64,000 nt of DNA from Clostridiales bacterium UBA6114 (GCA_002423435.1 DIWE01000033.1:15571-79570); one strand, 5' to 3'; counted from the stretch's first letter, positions 17,061 to 25,635 are shown. Made by a program: numbers and translations. The notes: generated from the sequence alone by a model not told the origin.

Positions 17061-18143
17061 ATGAAAGACGCAAGGAAATTGATCGCCGCATGCGCCATTG
17101 CGGCAACGCTTCTCACCCTGTTTGCAGGATGCTCGAACACCCCCGGCGCCCCGCCTGCTCCCGGCACCTCCGGTACCTCAACTGAGCCGGCAGCTCCCGC
17201 AACCGATTTCCCCACCCATGAGATCACCATGATCATCCCCTACACTGCCGGCGGCGGGTTCGACCTCCAGTCGAGGATCATCGCCCGCTACATGCCTAAA
17301 TACCTGCCCAAGGAGGTCACGATCATCCCCGTAAACGTGCCGGGCGTCGCCAACATCGCGGGCAGCACCCAGCTCTATACATCCCGCCCGGATGGCTACA
17401 CGATCGGCATCGTCAGCATGGGCGACAGCACGGTGATGGAGTTTTTGAATCCGGACCCGGTCGCTTACAAGACGGGCGACTTTCAGTACATCGGGTGCTG
17501 GGCCGTCGACTCCCGCGCCCTCGCGTTCAACAACGACGTCAAAGCGGCAAACTGGGATGAGCTGGTGGCGGAAAGCCGGGCCGAGTCCATCCGCATCGGC
17601 ACCGGCGGCCAGGGCGGCGCGCAGCACACCGACCCTTTACTTGTCTCCATGTGCAGCGACGTGAAGTTCCGTTTCATCCACTATGAAGGAAACGGCCAGA
17701 TCGTCCCGGCCATCGGCCGCGGCGAGGTCTCCGGCCAGATGGGCTCCATCGCCACCGCCGTCCGCCAGCAGGAGCAGGACCTCGGCCGCGCCTGGTGCAT
17801 TTTCACCGAGGAGCGCGACCCGCAGTATCCCGACGTGCCCACCGCCCTTGAGCTCGGCATGCCCAGAGACCAGTTCGACGCGCTCGTGGGCAATCCCTTC
17901 TACGGCACCGCGCGCCTGATGCTCGCCCCTCCCGGCACCGACCCGGCGGCACTTGAAATTCTGCGCCGGGCCTTCTGGGACGCCATGCACGACGAGGGCC
18001 TAAAGCAGGAGTTTGAGACCTCCCAGGCCCAGTGGCAGCCGATGAGCGGTGAGGACACCCAGGCGATGGTCGAAAATAAGCTCGCCGTGCTGGAGACGTC
18101 CGGCGACCTGATCGCGACACTGCAGCAAGCGAGCCGCGGCTGA
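17061..18143 (+). CDS. tctC: Tripartite tricarboxylate transporter substrate-binding lipoprotein (TctC/Bug)
   Basis: A 360-residue Bug-family receptor. The signal peptide ends in a lipobox (LFAGC) and is followed by a Pro/Thr-rich linker. The mature start THEITMIIPYTAGGGFDLQS and VNVPGVANIAGSTQLYTSRP are typical TctC motifs. GNGQIVPAIGRGEVSGQM lies in the middle. Bug proteins bind a wide range of carboxylates, so the ligand is unknown. AAGGAGG precedes the start. Confidence 0.92.
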   Translation: MKDARKLIAACAIAATLLTLFAGCSNTPGAPPAPGTSGTSTEPAAPATDFPTHEITMIIPYTAGGGFDLQSRIIARYMPKYLPKEVTIIPVNVPGVANIAGSTQLYTSRPDGYTIGIVSMGDSTVMEFLNPDPVAYKTGDFQYIGCWAVDSRALAFNNDVKAANWDELVAESRAESIRIGTGGQGGAQHTDPLLVSMCSDVKFRFIHYEGNGQIVPAIGRGEVSGQMGSIATAVRQQEQDLGRAWCIFTEERDPQYPDVPTALELGMPRDQFDALVGNPFYGTARLMLAPPGTDPAALEILRRAFWDAMHDEGLKQEFETSQAQWQPMSGEDTQAMVENKLAVLETSGDLIATLQQASRG

Positions 18144-18155
18144 AGCGTCACGGCC

Positions 18156-18335
18156 GGGGGTGTCTCAAAATGCATATTCATGCATTTTGAGACGCCCCCT
18201 CCGTGCTGCGCACGCCGCTGCGGCGGATGTTTGGACGCAAAAGAGGGCCTCGCCGGCCCCCTTTCACACTATCCCCCGCGCCCTTCGGGCCCCGGCCATA
18301 GCAATGCTTTATATTATGCATTTTGTGACAACCCC
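18156..18335. mobile_element. MITE-like inverted-repeat element 1
   Basis: The left end GGGGGTGTCTCAAAATGCAT (18156-18175) is repeated in inverse form at the right end (18315-18335, TATGCATTTTGTGACAACCCC less one base). The left arm also carries its own inverse copy, making a 19-bp stem at 18156-18199. There is no transposase. Size (about 180 bp) and ends suggest a non-autonomous element, and the GTCTCAAAAT-type end resembles ends of some insertion sequences. It sits right after tctC, and its left hairpin may also end or reduce transcription there. Confidence 0.55.
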
Positions 18336-18363
18336 TAATTACAACGGAAAGGACAGGTAGACA

Positions 18364-19677
18364 ATGGAGCGACTCAAGACAACCTTCTTAAATGTGCCCG
18401 TAAAAAATCCCCTGGCGCTGGGCGCCGGTCCCCTTTCGGGCACGATCGACATGATCAAGCGGGACATCGACGCCGGCTACGGCATCGTGATGACCAAGAC
18501 GGCCTCGATGTTCGAATACTTCCACCGTTTCCCCCTCGCGCGTTATCACCTGGTCGATTATGAGTATGCGGACAGGGGCAGAGGCTACCTCGACTGGGTC
18601 TGGTTCCATAACGACCACAACTCCCCCCTCGGGCCGATTGAATTCGCCCGCGAGGTCGTCGCCGGAGTATCGGACTATGCCAAAAAAAATAACTGCCTGC
18701 TGGTCGGCACCTTCGCCGCCTCCACGGCGGACGAGTGGATAAACGCCGCCGTCGAGTACGAAAAGGCGGGCGCCGGCGCCGTCGAGCTCAACTACTGCTG
18801 CCCCGGCGTGTCCGCCCTGTCGGACATCATCAGAGACGGCGACGCGACCGCGAACTACGGCGACAAGCTGGCGGAAAATCCCGAGGCCACCTCGCTGATC
18901 ACCTCCAAGGTGCGCGCCGCGATCAATATCCCGATCATCTGCAAGATCCCGCCCATCCTGCGCAGCAGGATCAAGGATACCGTGGCTTCGCTCAAAAAGG
19001 CGGGAGCCGACGCGGTGGAGCTGTACGCGAACAACCACGGCATGCGGGTGAATATCGAGACCGCGCAGCCGGTCGGCTGGGGCTGCGCCGCGGTCAATAC
19101 CTCCGGCCATCTGGTCGAGACGCTGCACGACGTGGCCCAGGTCTCCCTCGAGAAAACCGGCATCGAGATCATGGCCGGGCGCGGCATGCGCAAGTGGAGC
19201 GACGCCGTCGAAATGCTGATGGCCGGCGCACAGGCCGTGGAGGTCTGCACGGCCGCCTACGTATACGGCCCGGAGTACGCAAAGGAGCTTTTGGAGGGCA
19301 TGAACGCCTTCATGGAGCGAAAGGGCTACCGGAGCATCGACGACTTGCGCGCAAAGGCGCTCGGCAAAATGCTGAAGTCCTCCGAGATCAAGGACAGGGT
19401 AAAGCCCCTGTACGCCAGGGTGAATCCGCACCGCTGCGTCGGCTGTGGCCGCTGCTACGACTCCTGTGTCTACAACGCGGTGCGCATGGCATACAAAAAT
19501 GGCACCGGCATGGCGAAAATCAGTAGGGAGCGATGCAACGGATGCGCGCTTTGCTCCCAGGTATGTCCGGCCAGGGCCATCGACATGGAGGAGCGCTCCC
19601 TCGAGGAGTATGTGCGCAGCCAGTACCACGCCCATCCCGGCTCGCCGGAGCTTGCATGGGCGTTAAAAGAAATCTGA
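18364..19677 (+). CDS. Dihydroorotate dehydrogenase-like flavoprotein with C-terminal 2[4Fe-4S] domain (PreA-like)
   Basis: A 437-residue protein with an FMN-binding TIM barrel of the dihydroorotate/dihydropyrimidine dehydrogenase class (NPLALGAGPLSG, VELNYCCPGVSALS, GRGMRKWSDAVEMLMAGAQA). Two ferredoxin motifs, CVGCGRCYDSC and CNGCALCSQVC, close the protein from about residue 358. PreA-type subunits use this layout to pass electrons to or from a pyrimidine. No PreT partner is present, and the acid-catabolism context suggests a different substrate, perhaps reduction or oxidation of an unsaturated acid. The start at 18364 lies 28 nt after the MITE-like element. Confidence 0.8.
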   Translation: MERLKTTFLNVPVKNPLALGAGPLSGTIDMIKRDIDAGYGIVMTKTASMFEYFHRFPLARYHLVDYEYADRGRGYLDWVWFHNDHNSPLGPIEFAREVVAGVSDYAKKNNCLLVGTFAASTADEWINAAVEYEKAGAGAVELNYCCPGVSALSDIIRDGDATANYGDKLAENPEATSLITSKVRAAINIPIICKIPPILRSRIKDTVASLKKAGADAVELYANNHGMRVNIETAQPVGWGCAAVNTSGHLVETLHDVAQVSLEKTGIEIMAGRGMRKWSDAVEMLMAGAQAVEVCTAAYVYGPEYAKELLEGMNAFMERKGYRSIDDLRAKALGKMLKSSEIKDRVKPLYARVNPHRCVGCGRCYDSCVYNAVRMAYKNGTGMAKISRERCNGCALCSQVCPARAIDMEERSLEEYVRSQYHAHPGSPELAWALKEI

Positions 19678-19840
19678 GGAAATACTGATTCATCCGGCGC
19701 GGGCGGATTTGCGAGAGATTTTTTGTCCCTGCAAGGCGGAAAAGGTGAGAATATCCGTTGATATTTAAGCCTTTGACAACGAAACAAGGGCGAAAAAGAT
19801 CCGCAATGCCGCCGTGCCCGGATTAAATCAGTGTTTCCCT
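19677..19840. mobile_element. MITE-like inverted-repeat element 2
   Basis: The ends AGGAAATACTGATT (19677-19690) and AATCAGTGTTTCCCT (right end near 19840) are inverted repeats. The similarity continues inward (CATCCGG...CCGGATTA and GCGGATT...GATCCGC), so the whole 164 bp can fold as one imperfect hairpin. It has no coding capacity. It fills the gap between the PreA-like and LeuC-like genes and its first base is the last base of the PreA-like stop codon. Confidence 0.55.
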
Positions 19841-19860
19841 AAGCGAAAGGGAGATGCAAA

Positions 19861-21129
19861 TTGGGACTAACGGTTGCAGAAAAAATATTTCGGTCCAAGG
19901 GCGACAATCCGCATGCAAAGCCGGGCGACATGGTGTTTTTATACCCCGAGGTGGCCATGATCCACGAGGGGGGAACCTTCGGCCTGCTTGACCCCATTTC
20001 TCAAATGGGGATCGAAAGGATTGTCGATTCCATCGAGGTGGTGGCGCTGCTCGACCACTTTGTGCCGGCGCCTACCGTGGCGTATGCCAATATGCACAAG
20101 GAGACCAGGGCGTTCGTCAAGAGGATGAAGATCAGGGATTGGTATGAAATCGGGCGTGGCGGCATCTGCCACCAGATACTCCCCGAGCAGGGCCACGTGC
20201 GCCCCGGTGAGCTGATCGCCGGAACGGACGCCCATACCACCACCTACGGCGCGCTGGGGGCCTATCCGATCGGGGTCGGGTGGACGGATATGGCGGTGAC
20301 GCTCGCCACCGGCAGGATGTGGGCCATCCTGCCGGAGAGCGTGAAGCTTATCTTAAACGGCAGGCTGCAGCCGGGCGTCAGCTCCAAGGATATCATCCTG
20401 TACCTTCTCAGGGAGTTCGGCGAGTCCTCCCTGACCTACAAATCGGTTGAAGTGGAGGGTCCCGGCCTCTCGACCCTGTCGGTGGACGAACGGATGACCA
20501 TCTGCAACATGAGCTCGGAGATGGACGTAAAAACCATGATCATGAAGCCCGACCAGCAGGTGATGGACTATGTGTCCAGGCGAACCAACAAGCACTTTAA
20601 TGCGGTCTGGGCCGACGGCGACGCCACCTATTCCCGGATAACGGAGATCGACATCGGCAGGCTCGAGCCGCTGGTCGCCTGCCCCCACTCCCCAGGCAAC
20701 GTACGGCCCCTTGCCGACATGGCAGGGACCAGGATCAACCAGGCCTATGTCGGCTCCTGCACCAACGGCCGCTTAGACGACCTCCGAGCGGCGTGGAATG
20801 TGCTAAAGGGCCATCAGGTTCATCCGGACGTGCGCATGATCGTCACTCCCGCCTCGCGGGAGATCTTCCTGCAGGCGCTGGAAGAGGGCCTTGTGAAGAA
20901 CTTCATGGAGGCGGGAGCGGTCGTGACCAATCCCAACTGCGGCGCCTGTATCGGCGGGCATATGGGGCTGCTTGCCGACGGCGAGGTCTGCGCAGCGACC
21001 AGCAACCGCAATTTCATCGGCAGGATGGGCAGCATCGAATCAGAAGTCTATTTACTTTCCCCGGCGGCGGCCGCGGCGGCGGCTATCACCGGTGCGCTGA
21101 CCGATCCGCGCGAATTTATCAATTCTTAA
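19861..21129 (+). CDS. 3-isopropylmalate dehydratase-type large subunit (aconitase superfamily)
   Basis: A 422-residue catalytic subunit of the short LeuC/homoaconitase/2,3-dimethylmalate dehydratase group. Cluster ligands are seen in YVGSCTNGRLDD and NPNCGACIGGHMG. The active-site region TDAHTTTYGALGAYPIGVG is intact. It would interconvert a 2-hydroxy acid and its 3-hydroxy isomer through an unsaturated intermediate. No leuA or other leucine gene is nearby, and the context is tricarboxylate import, so leucine synthesis is less likely than a catabolic isomerase. The TTG start at 19861 has GGGAG 7-10 nt upstream. Confidence 0.88.
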   Translation: MGLTVAEKIFRSKGDNPHAKPGDMVFLYPEVAMIHEGGTFGLLDPISQMGIERIVDSIEVVALLDHFVPAPTVAYANMHKETRAFVKRMKIRDWYEIGRGGICHQILPEQGHVRPGELIAGTDAHTTTYGALGAYPIGVGWTDMAVTLATGRMWAILPESVKLILNGRLQPGVSSKDIILYLLREFGESSLTYKSVEVEGPGLSTLSVDERMTICNMSSEMDVKTMIMKPDQQVMDYVSRRTNKHFNAVWADGDATYSRITEIDIGRLEPLVACPHSPGNVRPLADMAGTRINQAYVGSCTNGRLDDLRAAWNVLKGHQVHPDVRMIVTPASREIFLQALEEGLVKNFMEAGAVVTNPNCGACIGGHMGLLADGEVCAATSNRNFIGRMGSIESEVYLLSPAAAAAAAITGALTDPREFINS

Positions 21130-21154
21130 AAACTCAGGAAAGGAGGTGTCGCGC

Positions 21155-21652
21155 TTGGAAGGAAAAGCGTGGGTATTTGGAAACGACGTCAATACCGATA
21201 ACATATCCCCCACCCGCTATGCGGGGGACGCCGTGATCGAGGACATGGCAAGGCACGTGTTCGCCGATGTGCGGCCCGAGTTCGCGCCCGGTTTTAAGCC
21301 CGGCGATATCGTATTCGGCGGGTACAATTTCGGATGCGGTTCGTTTCGGGAAATCGCGGTGCGCGGCTTTAAGGGGCTCAAGGTAGGGGCCATTGTGTGC
21401 AGGTCCTTTGCAAGGAGCTTTATCCGAAACGCGGTCAATATGGGCGTGTGGCTGATCGACATCGGAGACGCCGAGTTCGAGGTGGCCGACGGCGATATCC
21501 TGGATGCGGACGTACATACCGGCACGGTTTACAATAAGCGCACCGGGAAGTCCGTCCAGGGAAAGCCGTTTACCGGCGTGGCGGCCGGCATCGCAGAGGC
21601 CGGCGGAGCGCCCGTCTATTTTAAACCCATGGTAAAATACCCGGCAAAATAG
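21155..21652 (+). CDS. 3-isopropylmalate dehydratase-type small subunit
   Basis: A 165-residue swivel-domain subunit that partners the preceding gene. EGKAWVFGNDVNTDNISPTR and FGCGSFREIAVRGFKGL match the LeuD pattern, including the YNFGCGSSRE-type loop (here with one Ser replaced by Phe). That loop contacts the substrate side chain, and its FR change may set specificity. I chose the TTG at 21155 because AGGAGG lies 8 nt ahead; a GTG at 21146 overlaps that site. Confidence 0.88.
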   Translation: MEGKAWVFGNDVNTDNISPTRYAGDAVIEDMARHVFADVRPEFAPGFKPGDIVFGGYNFGCGSFREIAVRGFKGLKVGAIVCRSFARSFIRNAVNMGVWLIDIGDAEFEVADGDILDADVHTGTVYNKRTGKSVQGKPFTGVAAGIAEAGGAPVYFKPMVKYPAK

Positions 21653-21717
21653 CCGGAACCCGGCATTATAAAAAAGCGGGCCGCATGCGGCGGCCGCGAA
21701 TCTGGAAGGAGCTTTTT

Positions 21718-22380
21718 ATGATCAGCAAGGAGCTACAGGCAAAAATCGACGAACTGAAAACCTATAACACCCCCAACGTCTCCGACGCGCTCGACAAGCT
21801 CGGCATCAGCGGCCAGGCTTACGGCATCAAGCCGCTGCAATTCGGCACCAGGGCGGTCGGCCCGGTCTTCACCGTAAAATACCTGCCCGCCGGCCTTGTC
21901 AAAACGGGCGCAGGCCAGTATTTGGACGACGTCCCGGAGGGTTATGTCGTCGTGCTCGACAACGAGGGCAGAACCGACTGCACCTCCTGGGGCGACATCA
22001 TGACCAAGGTCGCCATACGAAACAAGGTGGCCGGCACCGTTATAAACGGCGTCTGCCGGGATGTCGACGTCATCCTCGGCCTCAAATACCCCATGTTCAG
22101 TAAGGGCTATTACATGCGCACCGGCAAGGACAGATCGGCCCAGGCCGCCGTCAACGTGCCGGTTTCGGTCGGCGGCTGCGCCGTGTATCCGGAGGATATC
22201 GCCGTTGCCGACGAGAGCGGCGTCATCTTCGTCCCTGTCAGCAAGCTCGACCAAGTCCTCGAGCTGATCCGGAACGTGTATGCGGCGGAGGAAAAGATCG
22301 AGGAGGCCGTAAACAACGGAATGCGCCTCGACGAGGCGCGAAGGATATTTAAGTACGACGAGCTAAACCGTAAAAGCTAG
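21718..22380 (+). CDS. RraA-family protein 1 (HMG/CHA aldolase-like)
   Basis: A 220-residue member of the RraA/4-hydroxy-4-methyl-2-oxoglutarate aldolase family. TPNVSDALDKLG opens the domain. NGVCRDVDVI carries the Arg-Asp pair that in HMG/CHA aldolases binds substrate pyruvate and metal, and GDIMTKVAI supplies the upstream active-site loop. Metal-dependent members split 4-hydroxy-4-carboxy-2-oxoacids into pyruvate plus another oxoacid; E. coli RraA itself binds RNase E. In this operon an aldolase role is more fitting. GGAAGGAG precedes the ATG. It is the first of three related genes in a row. Confidence 0.85.
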   Translation: MISKELQAKIDELKTYNTPNVSDALDKLGISGQAYGIKPLQFGTRAVGPVFTVKYLPAGLVKTGAGQYLDDVPEGYVVVLDNEGRTDCTSWGDIMTKVAIRNKVAGTVINGVCRDVDVILGLKYPMFSKGYYMRTGKDRSAQAAVNVPVSVGGCAVYPEDIAVADESGVIFVPVSKLDQVLELIRNVYAAEEKIEEAVNNGMRLDEARRIFKYDELNRKS

Positions 22381-22388
22381 CGCTTATC

Positions 22389-22427
22389 CCCGAAACCGGC
22401 GCCGCCTTCGGCTGCGCCGGTTTCGGG
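22389..22427. repeat. Perfect 14-bp inverted repeat between the first two RraA genes
   Basis: CCCGAAACCGGCGC and GCGCCGGTTTCGGG flank an 11-nt loop. No T tract follows, so it is more likely an mRNA-stability or processing hairpin than a terminator. Confidence 0.6.
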
Positions 22428-22481
22428 AGGAACGCTTGTGGTAGTTTTATACGTTGGACGCAGTGAAAGGAATGGTCAAAT

Positions 22482-23159
22482 ATGTCAAATATCGGCTTTC
22501 GGATAAGGCCCGACTTTCAGCGGCCGGACCGGCGGCTCATCGAGGCCTTTGAAGGGCTTCCGGTCGCCAATATCGCCGACTGCATGAACCGGATCTCCTG
22601 CATTGCCCCGCCCATTCGCCCCTTCAACAAGGCGAAGCTTCTGGGCTGCGCGCTGACGGTGAGAAGCACGGGCGGCGACAACCTGCTTTTCCACAAGGCG
22701 CTGGACCTTGCAAAGCCGGGAGACGTCATTGTCGTCGCGGACGGCGGCACCGACCGGCGCTCCTGCTGCGGCGAAATCATGGTCCAGTACGCGATTTCAA
22801 AGGGTCTCGCGGGCTTCGTGGTCGACGCCTGCATCCGCGACTCAGACGCCATCGCCGAGCTTGATTTCCCCGTCTACGCCAGGGGCGTGACGCCCAACGG
22901 TCCGTATAAAAACGGACCCGGAGAGATCAATTTCCCGGTTTCGCTCTGCGGCATCGTCATCTGCCCGGGCGACATCCTGATCGGCGACGGCGACGGGGTT
23001 GCCGTCGTAAAGCCGGAGGACGCCGGAGAGCTTGCCGCCGTGACAAGGAAGGTATTTGAAAAGGAGACGAAGTTCTTAGAGGACATCGCCGCCGGCCGGG
23101 GTCTTAACAGAAGCTGGGTCGACCGGATGCTTACCGAAAAGGGCTGCGAGCTTGTCTGA
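22482..23159 (+). CDS. RraA-family protein 2
   Basis: A 225-residue RraA-fold protein with PVANIADCMNRIS at the start and VVDACIRDSDAIAELDFPVYARG, which retains the Arg-Asp pair. It differs clearly from copies 1 and 3 in the N-terminal third and in length of the lid, so the three are old paralogues rather than a recent duplication. It may be an aldolase or decarboxylase for a different step or stereoisomer. The start at 22482 has GAAAGGA upstream. Confidence 0.83.
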   Translation: MSNIGFRIRPDFQRPDRRLIEAFEGLPVANIADCMNRISCIAPPIRPFNKAKLLGCALTVRSTGGDNLLFHKALDLAKPGDVIVVADGGTDRRSCCGEIMVQYAISKGLAGFVVDACIRDSDAIAELDFPVYARGVTPNGPYKNGPGEINFPVSLCGIVICPGDILIGDGDGVAVVKPEDAGELAAVTRKVFEKETKFLEDIAAGRGLNRSWVDRMLTEKGCELV

Positions 23160-23220
23160 CGGCAGCCGGCTTCACTGCAGGCCGCCCGATAAGATCCATC
23201 ATGAAGAAGGAGAATACAGC

Positions 23221-23919
23221 ATGAGCGAACATGAATACAAGTACCTGGAAAAAAGACCGCCAAAGGAAATCATCGAACAATTCTATCAGGTATCCACCTG
23301 CATGGTGTCGGACGCGCTGGACAAACTGGGACTGCCCGCCGGCATCTACGGTATCGGCCCGATGCATGCAAGGTGCAGAAAGATCGTCGGGCCGGCGATC
23401 ACCATGAAGATCATCCCTCACGGCACCTATAACCCTCCCGGACACATGGGCTCCGACCCGATGTACGTCGCGAAGCCCGGCGACGTACTGGTCTACGACA
23501 ACGCGGGGCGCCCTGGTGAAAACTGCTGGGGCGATATCGTGACCTGGTCCGCCATGCAGAGCGGCGTGATCGGCACCATCGCCGACGGCGCCGTCCGGGA
23601 CATGGAGGAAGTCGAGGAGATCGGCTATCCCGTGTTCGCCCGCAGCCGCACCCCCCTGACTGCCAGGGGCCGCACAGTGCAGGCCGACTACAACTGCGTG
23701 GTGGGCATCGGCGGCGTCCAGTGCTGCCCGGGCGATCTGGTCATGGCCGATGCAAGTGGCGTGTGCGTCGTCCCCATCGACAGGGTGGAGGAGGTGCTTA
23801 AAGCCGCCCTGGAAATCCGGGACAAGGAAGCCGCGATGATCGCGGAGATCAGAAAGGGCACCTCCTTTCTCGAGGTGGACAAAAAGTCCGGCTACGATAA
23901 ATTCCTGACCAGGAAATAA
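23221..23919 (+). CDS. RraA-family protein 3
   Basis: A 232-residue RraA-fold protein. TCMVSDALDKLGLPAGIYGI and IADGAVRDMEEVEEIGYPVFA keep the family pattern including Arg-Asp. The WGDIVTWSAM loop is also kept, and it resembles copy 1 more than copy 2 around that loop. Three family members in one operon suggest either a hetero-oligomer or separate aldol steps. The ATG at 23221 has AGAAGGAG upstream; no earlier start has a site. Confidence 0.85.
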   Translation: MSEHEYKYLEKRPPKEIIEQFYQVSTCMVSDALDKLGLPAGIYGIGPMHARCRKIVGPAITMKIIPHGTYNPPGHMGSDPMYVAKPGDVLVYDNAGRPGENCWGDIVTWSAMQSGVIGTIADGAVRDMEEVEEIGYPVFARSRTPLTARGRTVQADYNCVVGIGGVQCCPGDLVMADASGVCVVPIDRVEEVLKAALEIRDKEAAMIAEIRKGTSFLEVDKKSGYDKFLTRK

Positions 23920-23966
23920 GGCGGCGCCCCGTTTATCTTTATGCGAAAAGGAGGATGGAAGGAAGA

Positions 23967-25220
23967 ATGAGCCTGAAACTGACGCCCTATGAGCGGGAAA
24001 TGCTCGACGGCAAGCACGGATGGCCGAAGCAGAAGGGTATGGAGATTCTTTTCCAGATGGGCGAGCTGTATGAAGCGGAGAGGATGCTCCCGGTCAGAAA
24101 CGTACATATGGTCAACGCGTCGGTCTATCTCGCGGGCAGTGCCGCCGTCAAGCTGGCGGAAAAGATGCTCTCGATGGGCGCGAAATTCGTCACCGATACC
24201 ACCTTAAATCCCGCGTCGGTCGATCTGGACTGCTGGAGGGAATACGGCTTTACCGAGAATGTCTACCGGCAGCAGCGGCATCTGACCGATCTCTTCTGCG
24301 AAATGGGCGCGATCCCGGTCCACTGCTGCTCGCCCTATCTGGTCGGACAGGTGCCGCGCTTCGGCGAGCACTGCTGCTGGGGCGAATCGTCCGCCGTCAT
24401 CTATGCAAACTCGGTGCTCGGCGCGCGCACCAACCGAAACGGCGGCCCCGCGGCGCTGGCCGCCTCGCTGACCGGCGTGGTGCCCGCCTACGGGTATCAT
24501 CTGGATGAAAACCGCCGCGGGCAGATCCTCGTCGAGGTGGAAGCCGGACTTAAGGAGGTCTCCGACTACGGCATTTTAGGTTTCTTTGTGGGCGAGCTTG
24601 TGAGCGACGGCGTGCCCGTCTTCACCGGGCTGCCCTCGGACGTATCCAACGACGCGCTCAAACAGCTCGGCTCCGCGCTCGCGACAACGGGCGCGGTCGC
24701 GCTGTTCCACGTGGCGGGCGTGACGCCCGAGGCTCCGACGCTTGATGCGGCCTTCGGCTTAAGTAAGCCGTCGCGCACGATCAGGGTCACCGACAGGGAG
24801 CTTGCGCAAACCGCCGAAAAGCTGAAGGCGGGCCTGAAGGATGGTTTCGACATTGTGTACATCGGTTGTCCGCACGCCTCCATTCAGGAAATCGGAGAGG
24901 TCGCGCGGCTGATCGAGGGCAAAAGGATCAAACAGGGCATGGAGCTCTGGGTGCAGACCGGCCAGCCGATCAAGGCGCTGGCGGACCGATGCGGATATCT
25001 GAAAACCATCGAAGCCGCAGGCGCCTGGATTGTCGGCGACACCTGCCCCTCCCACTGCCTGCTGCCCGAGCTCCGGGAGGTTAAGAGCTACCGCGCCATG
25101 GCCACAAATTCCCCCAAAATGGCCCATTACGGCTGGGATATGGGAAAGCTGCCCACGGCGGTGTACGGGGTCAGAGAGTGCGTGGAGATTGCCTTAAACG
25201 GCGGAATACAGGAGGATTAA
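23967..25220 (+). CDS. Aconitase X, catalytic (large) subunit
   Basis: A 417-residue protein of the aconitase X (DUF521) family: LTPYEREMLDGKHGWPKQKG at the start, then cysteine-bearing motifs CCSPYLVGQVPRFGEHCCWG, GCPHASIQE and DTCPSHCLLP that can hold an Fe-S cluster. Known members dehydrate cis-3-hydroxy-L-proline or mevalonate 5-phosphate; others are uncharacterised. Here the large and small subunits are separate genes, unlike the fused type. I preferred the ATG at 23967 to the one at 23955 because AAAGGAGG directly abuts the earlier codon. Its place beside LeuCD-type and RraA genes points to a hydroxy-acid pathway. Confidence 0.9.
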   Translation: MSLKLTPYEREMLDGKHGWPKQKGMEILFQMGELYEAERMLPVRNVHMVNASVYLAGSAAVKLAEKMLSMGAKFVTDTTLNPASVDLDCWREYGFTENVYRQQRHLTDLFCEMGAIPVHCCSPYLVGQVPRFGEHCCWGESSAVIYANSVLGARTNRNGGPAALAASLTGVVPAYGYHLDENRRGQILVEVEAGLKEVSDYGILGFFVGELVSDGVPVFTGLPSDVSNDALKQLGSALATTGAVALFHVAGVTPEAPTLDAAFGLSKPSRTIRVTDRELAQTAEKLKAGLKDGFDIVYIGCPHASIQEIGEVARLIEGKRIKQGMELWVQTGQPIKALADRCGYLKTIEAAGAWIVGDTCPSHCLLPELREVKSYRAMATNSPKMAHYGWDMGKLPTAVYGVRECVEIALNGGIQED

Positions 25221-25224
25221 GGCC

Positions 25225-25635
25225 TTGGAATTTGAATTAAAGGGCAGAACGGTCGTCAAGGGCAGGGCCGGCGGCTGCGCGCTTGTGGCCGACAGAACGG
25301 TCGGCTTTGTCGGCGGTATCGATACGGCGACCGGCGAGTTCATCGAGCACGGCCATCCGCTGTATCGGGAGAACATCCGGGGCAAGGTGCTTGTCTACCC
25401 CACCGGAAAGGGCTCGACGGGCGGCGCCTATATCCTGTACGAGGCAGCCTGCAACGGCGTGGGCCCGGCGGCGATTATCAACCGCAGGATCGAGCAGGTC
25501 ACGGCGGTCGGCGCGATTCTGGCGGAGATTCCCGCGGTGGACAGCGTGGAGCCCGACCCGGTTTCGGCGATTAAGACCGGCGATTACGTCGAGGTGGACG
25601 CGACCGCGGGAATCATCCGGGTCACCCGAAAGTAG
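25225..25635 (+). CDS. Aconitase X, swivel-domain (small) subunit
   Basis: A 136-residue DUF126-type swivel domain with GKVLVYPTGKGSTGGAYIL, the conserved loop next to the active site in aconitase X. It is the partner of the preceding gene, 4 nt away. The TTG start at 25225 is set by GGAGG 9 nt upstream. It is the last gene of the tricarboxylate island. Confidence 0.9.
   Translation: MEFELKGRTVVKGRAGGCALVADRTVGFVGGIDTATGEFIEHGHPLYRENIRGKVLVYPTGKGSTGGAYILYEAACNGVGPAAIINRRIEQVTAVGAILAEIPAVDSVEPDPVSAIKTGDYVEVDATAGIIRVTRK

Noticed and set aside
18388..19635. 415-codon minus-strand frame opposite the PreA-like gene
   Set aside because: Shadow frame; Fe-S and FMN motifs are on the plus strand.
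19861..21652. Leucine biosynthesis leuCD
   Set aside because: Possible by sequence, but no leuA or ilv genes are near and the genes sit in a tricarboxylate transport operon. The symbols were withheld.
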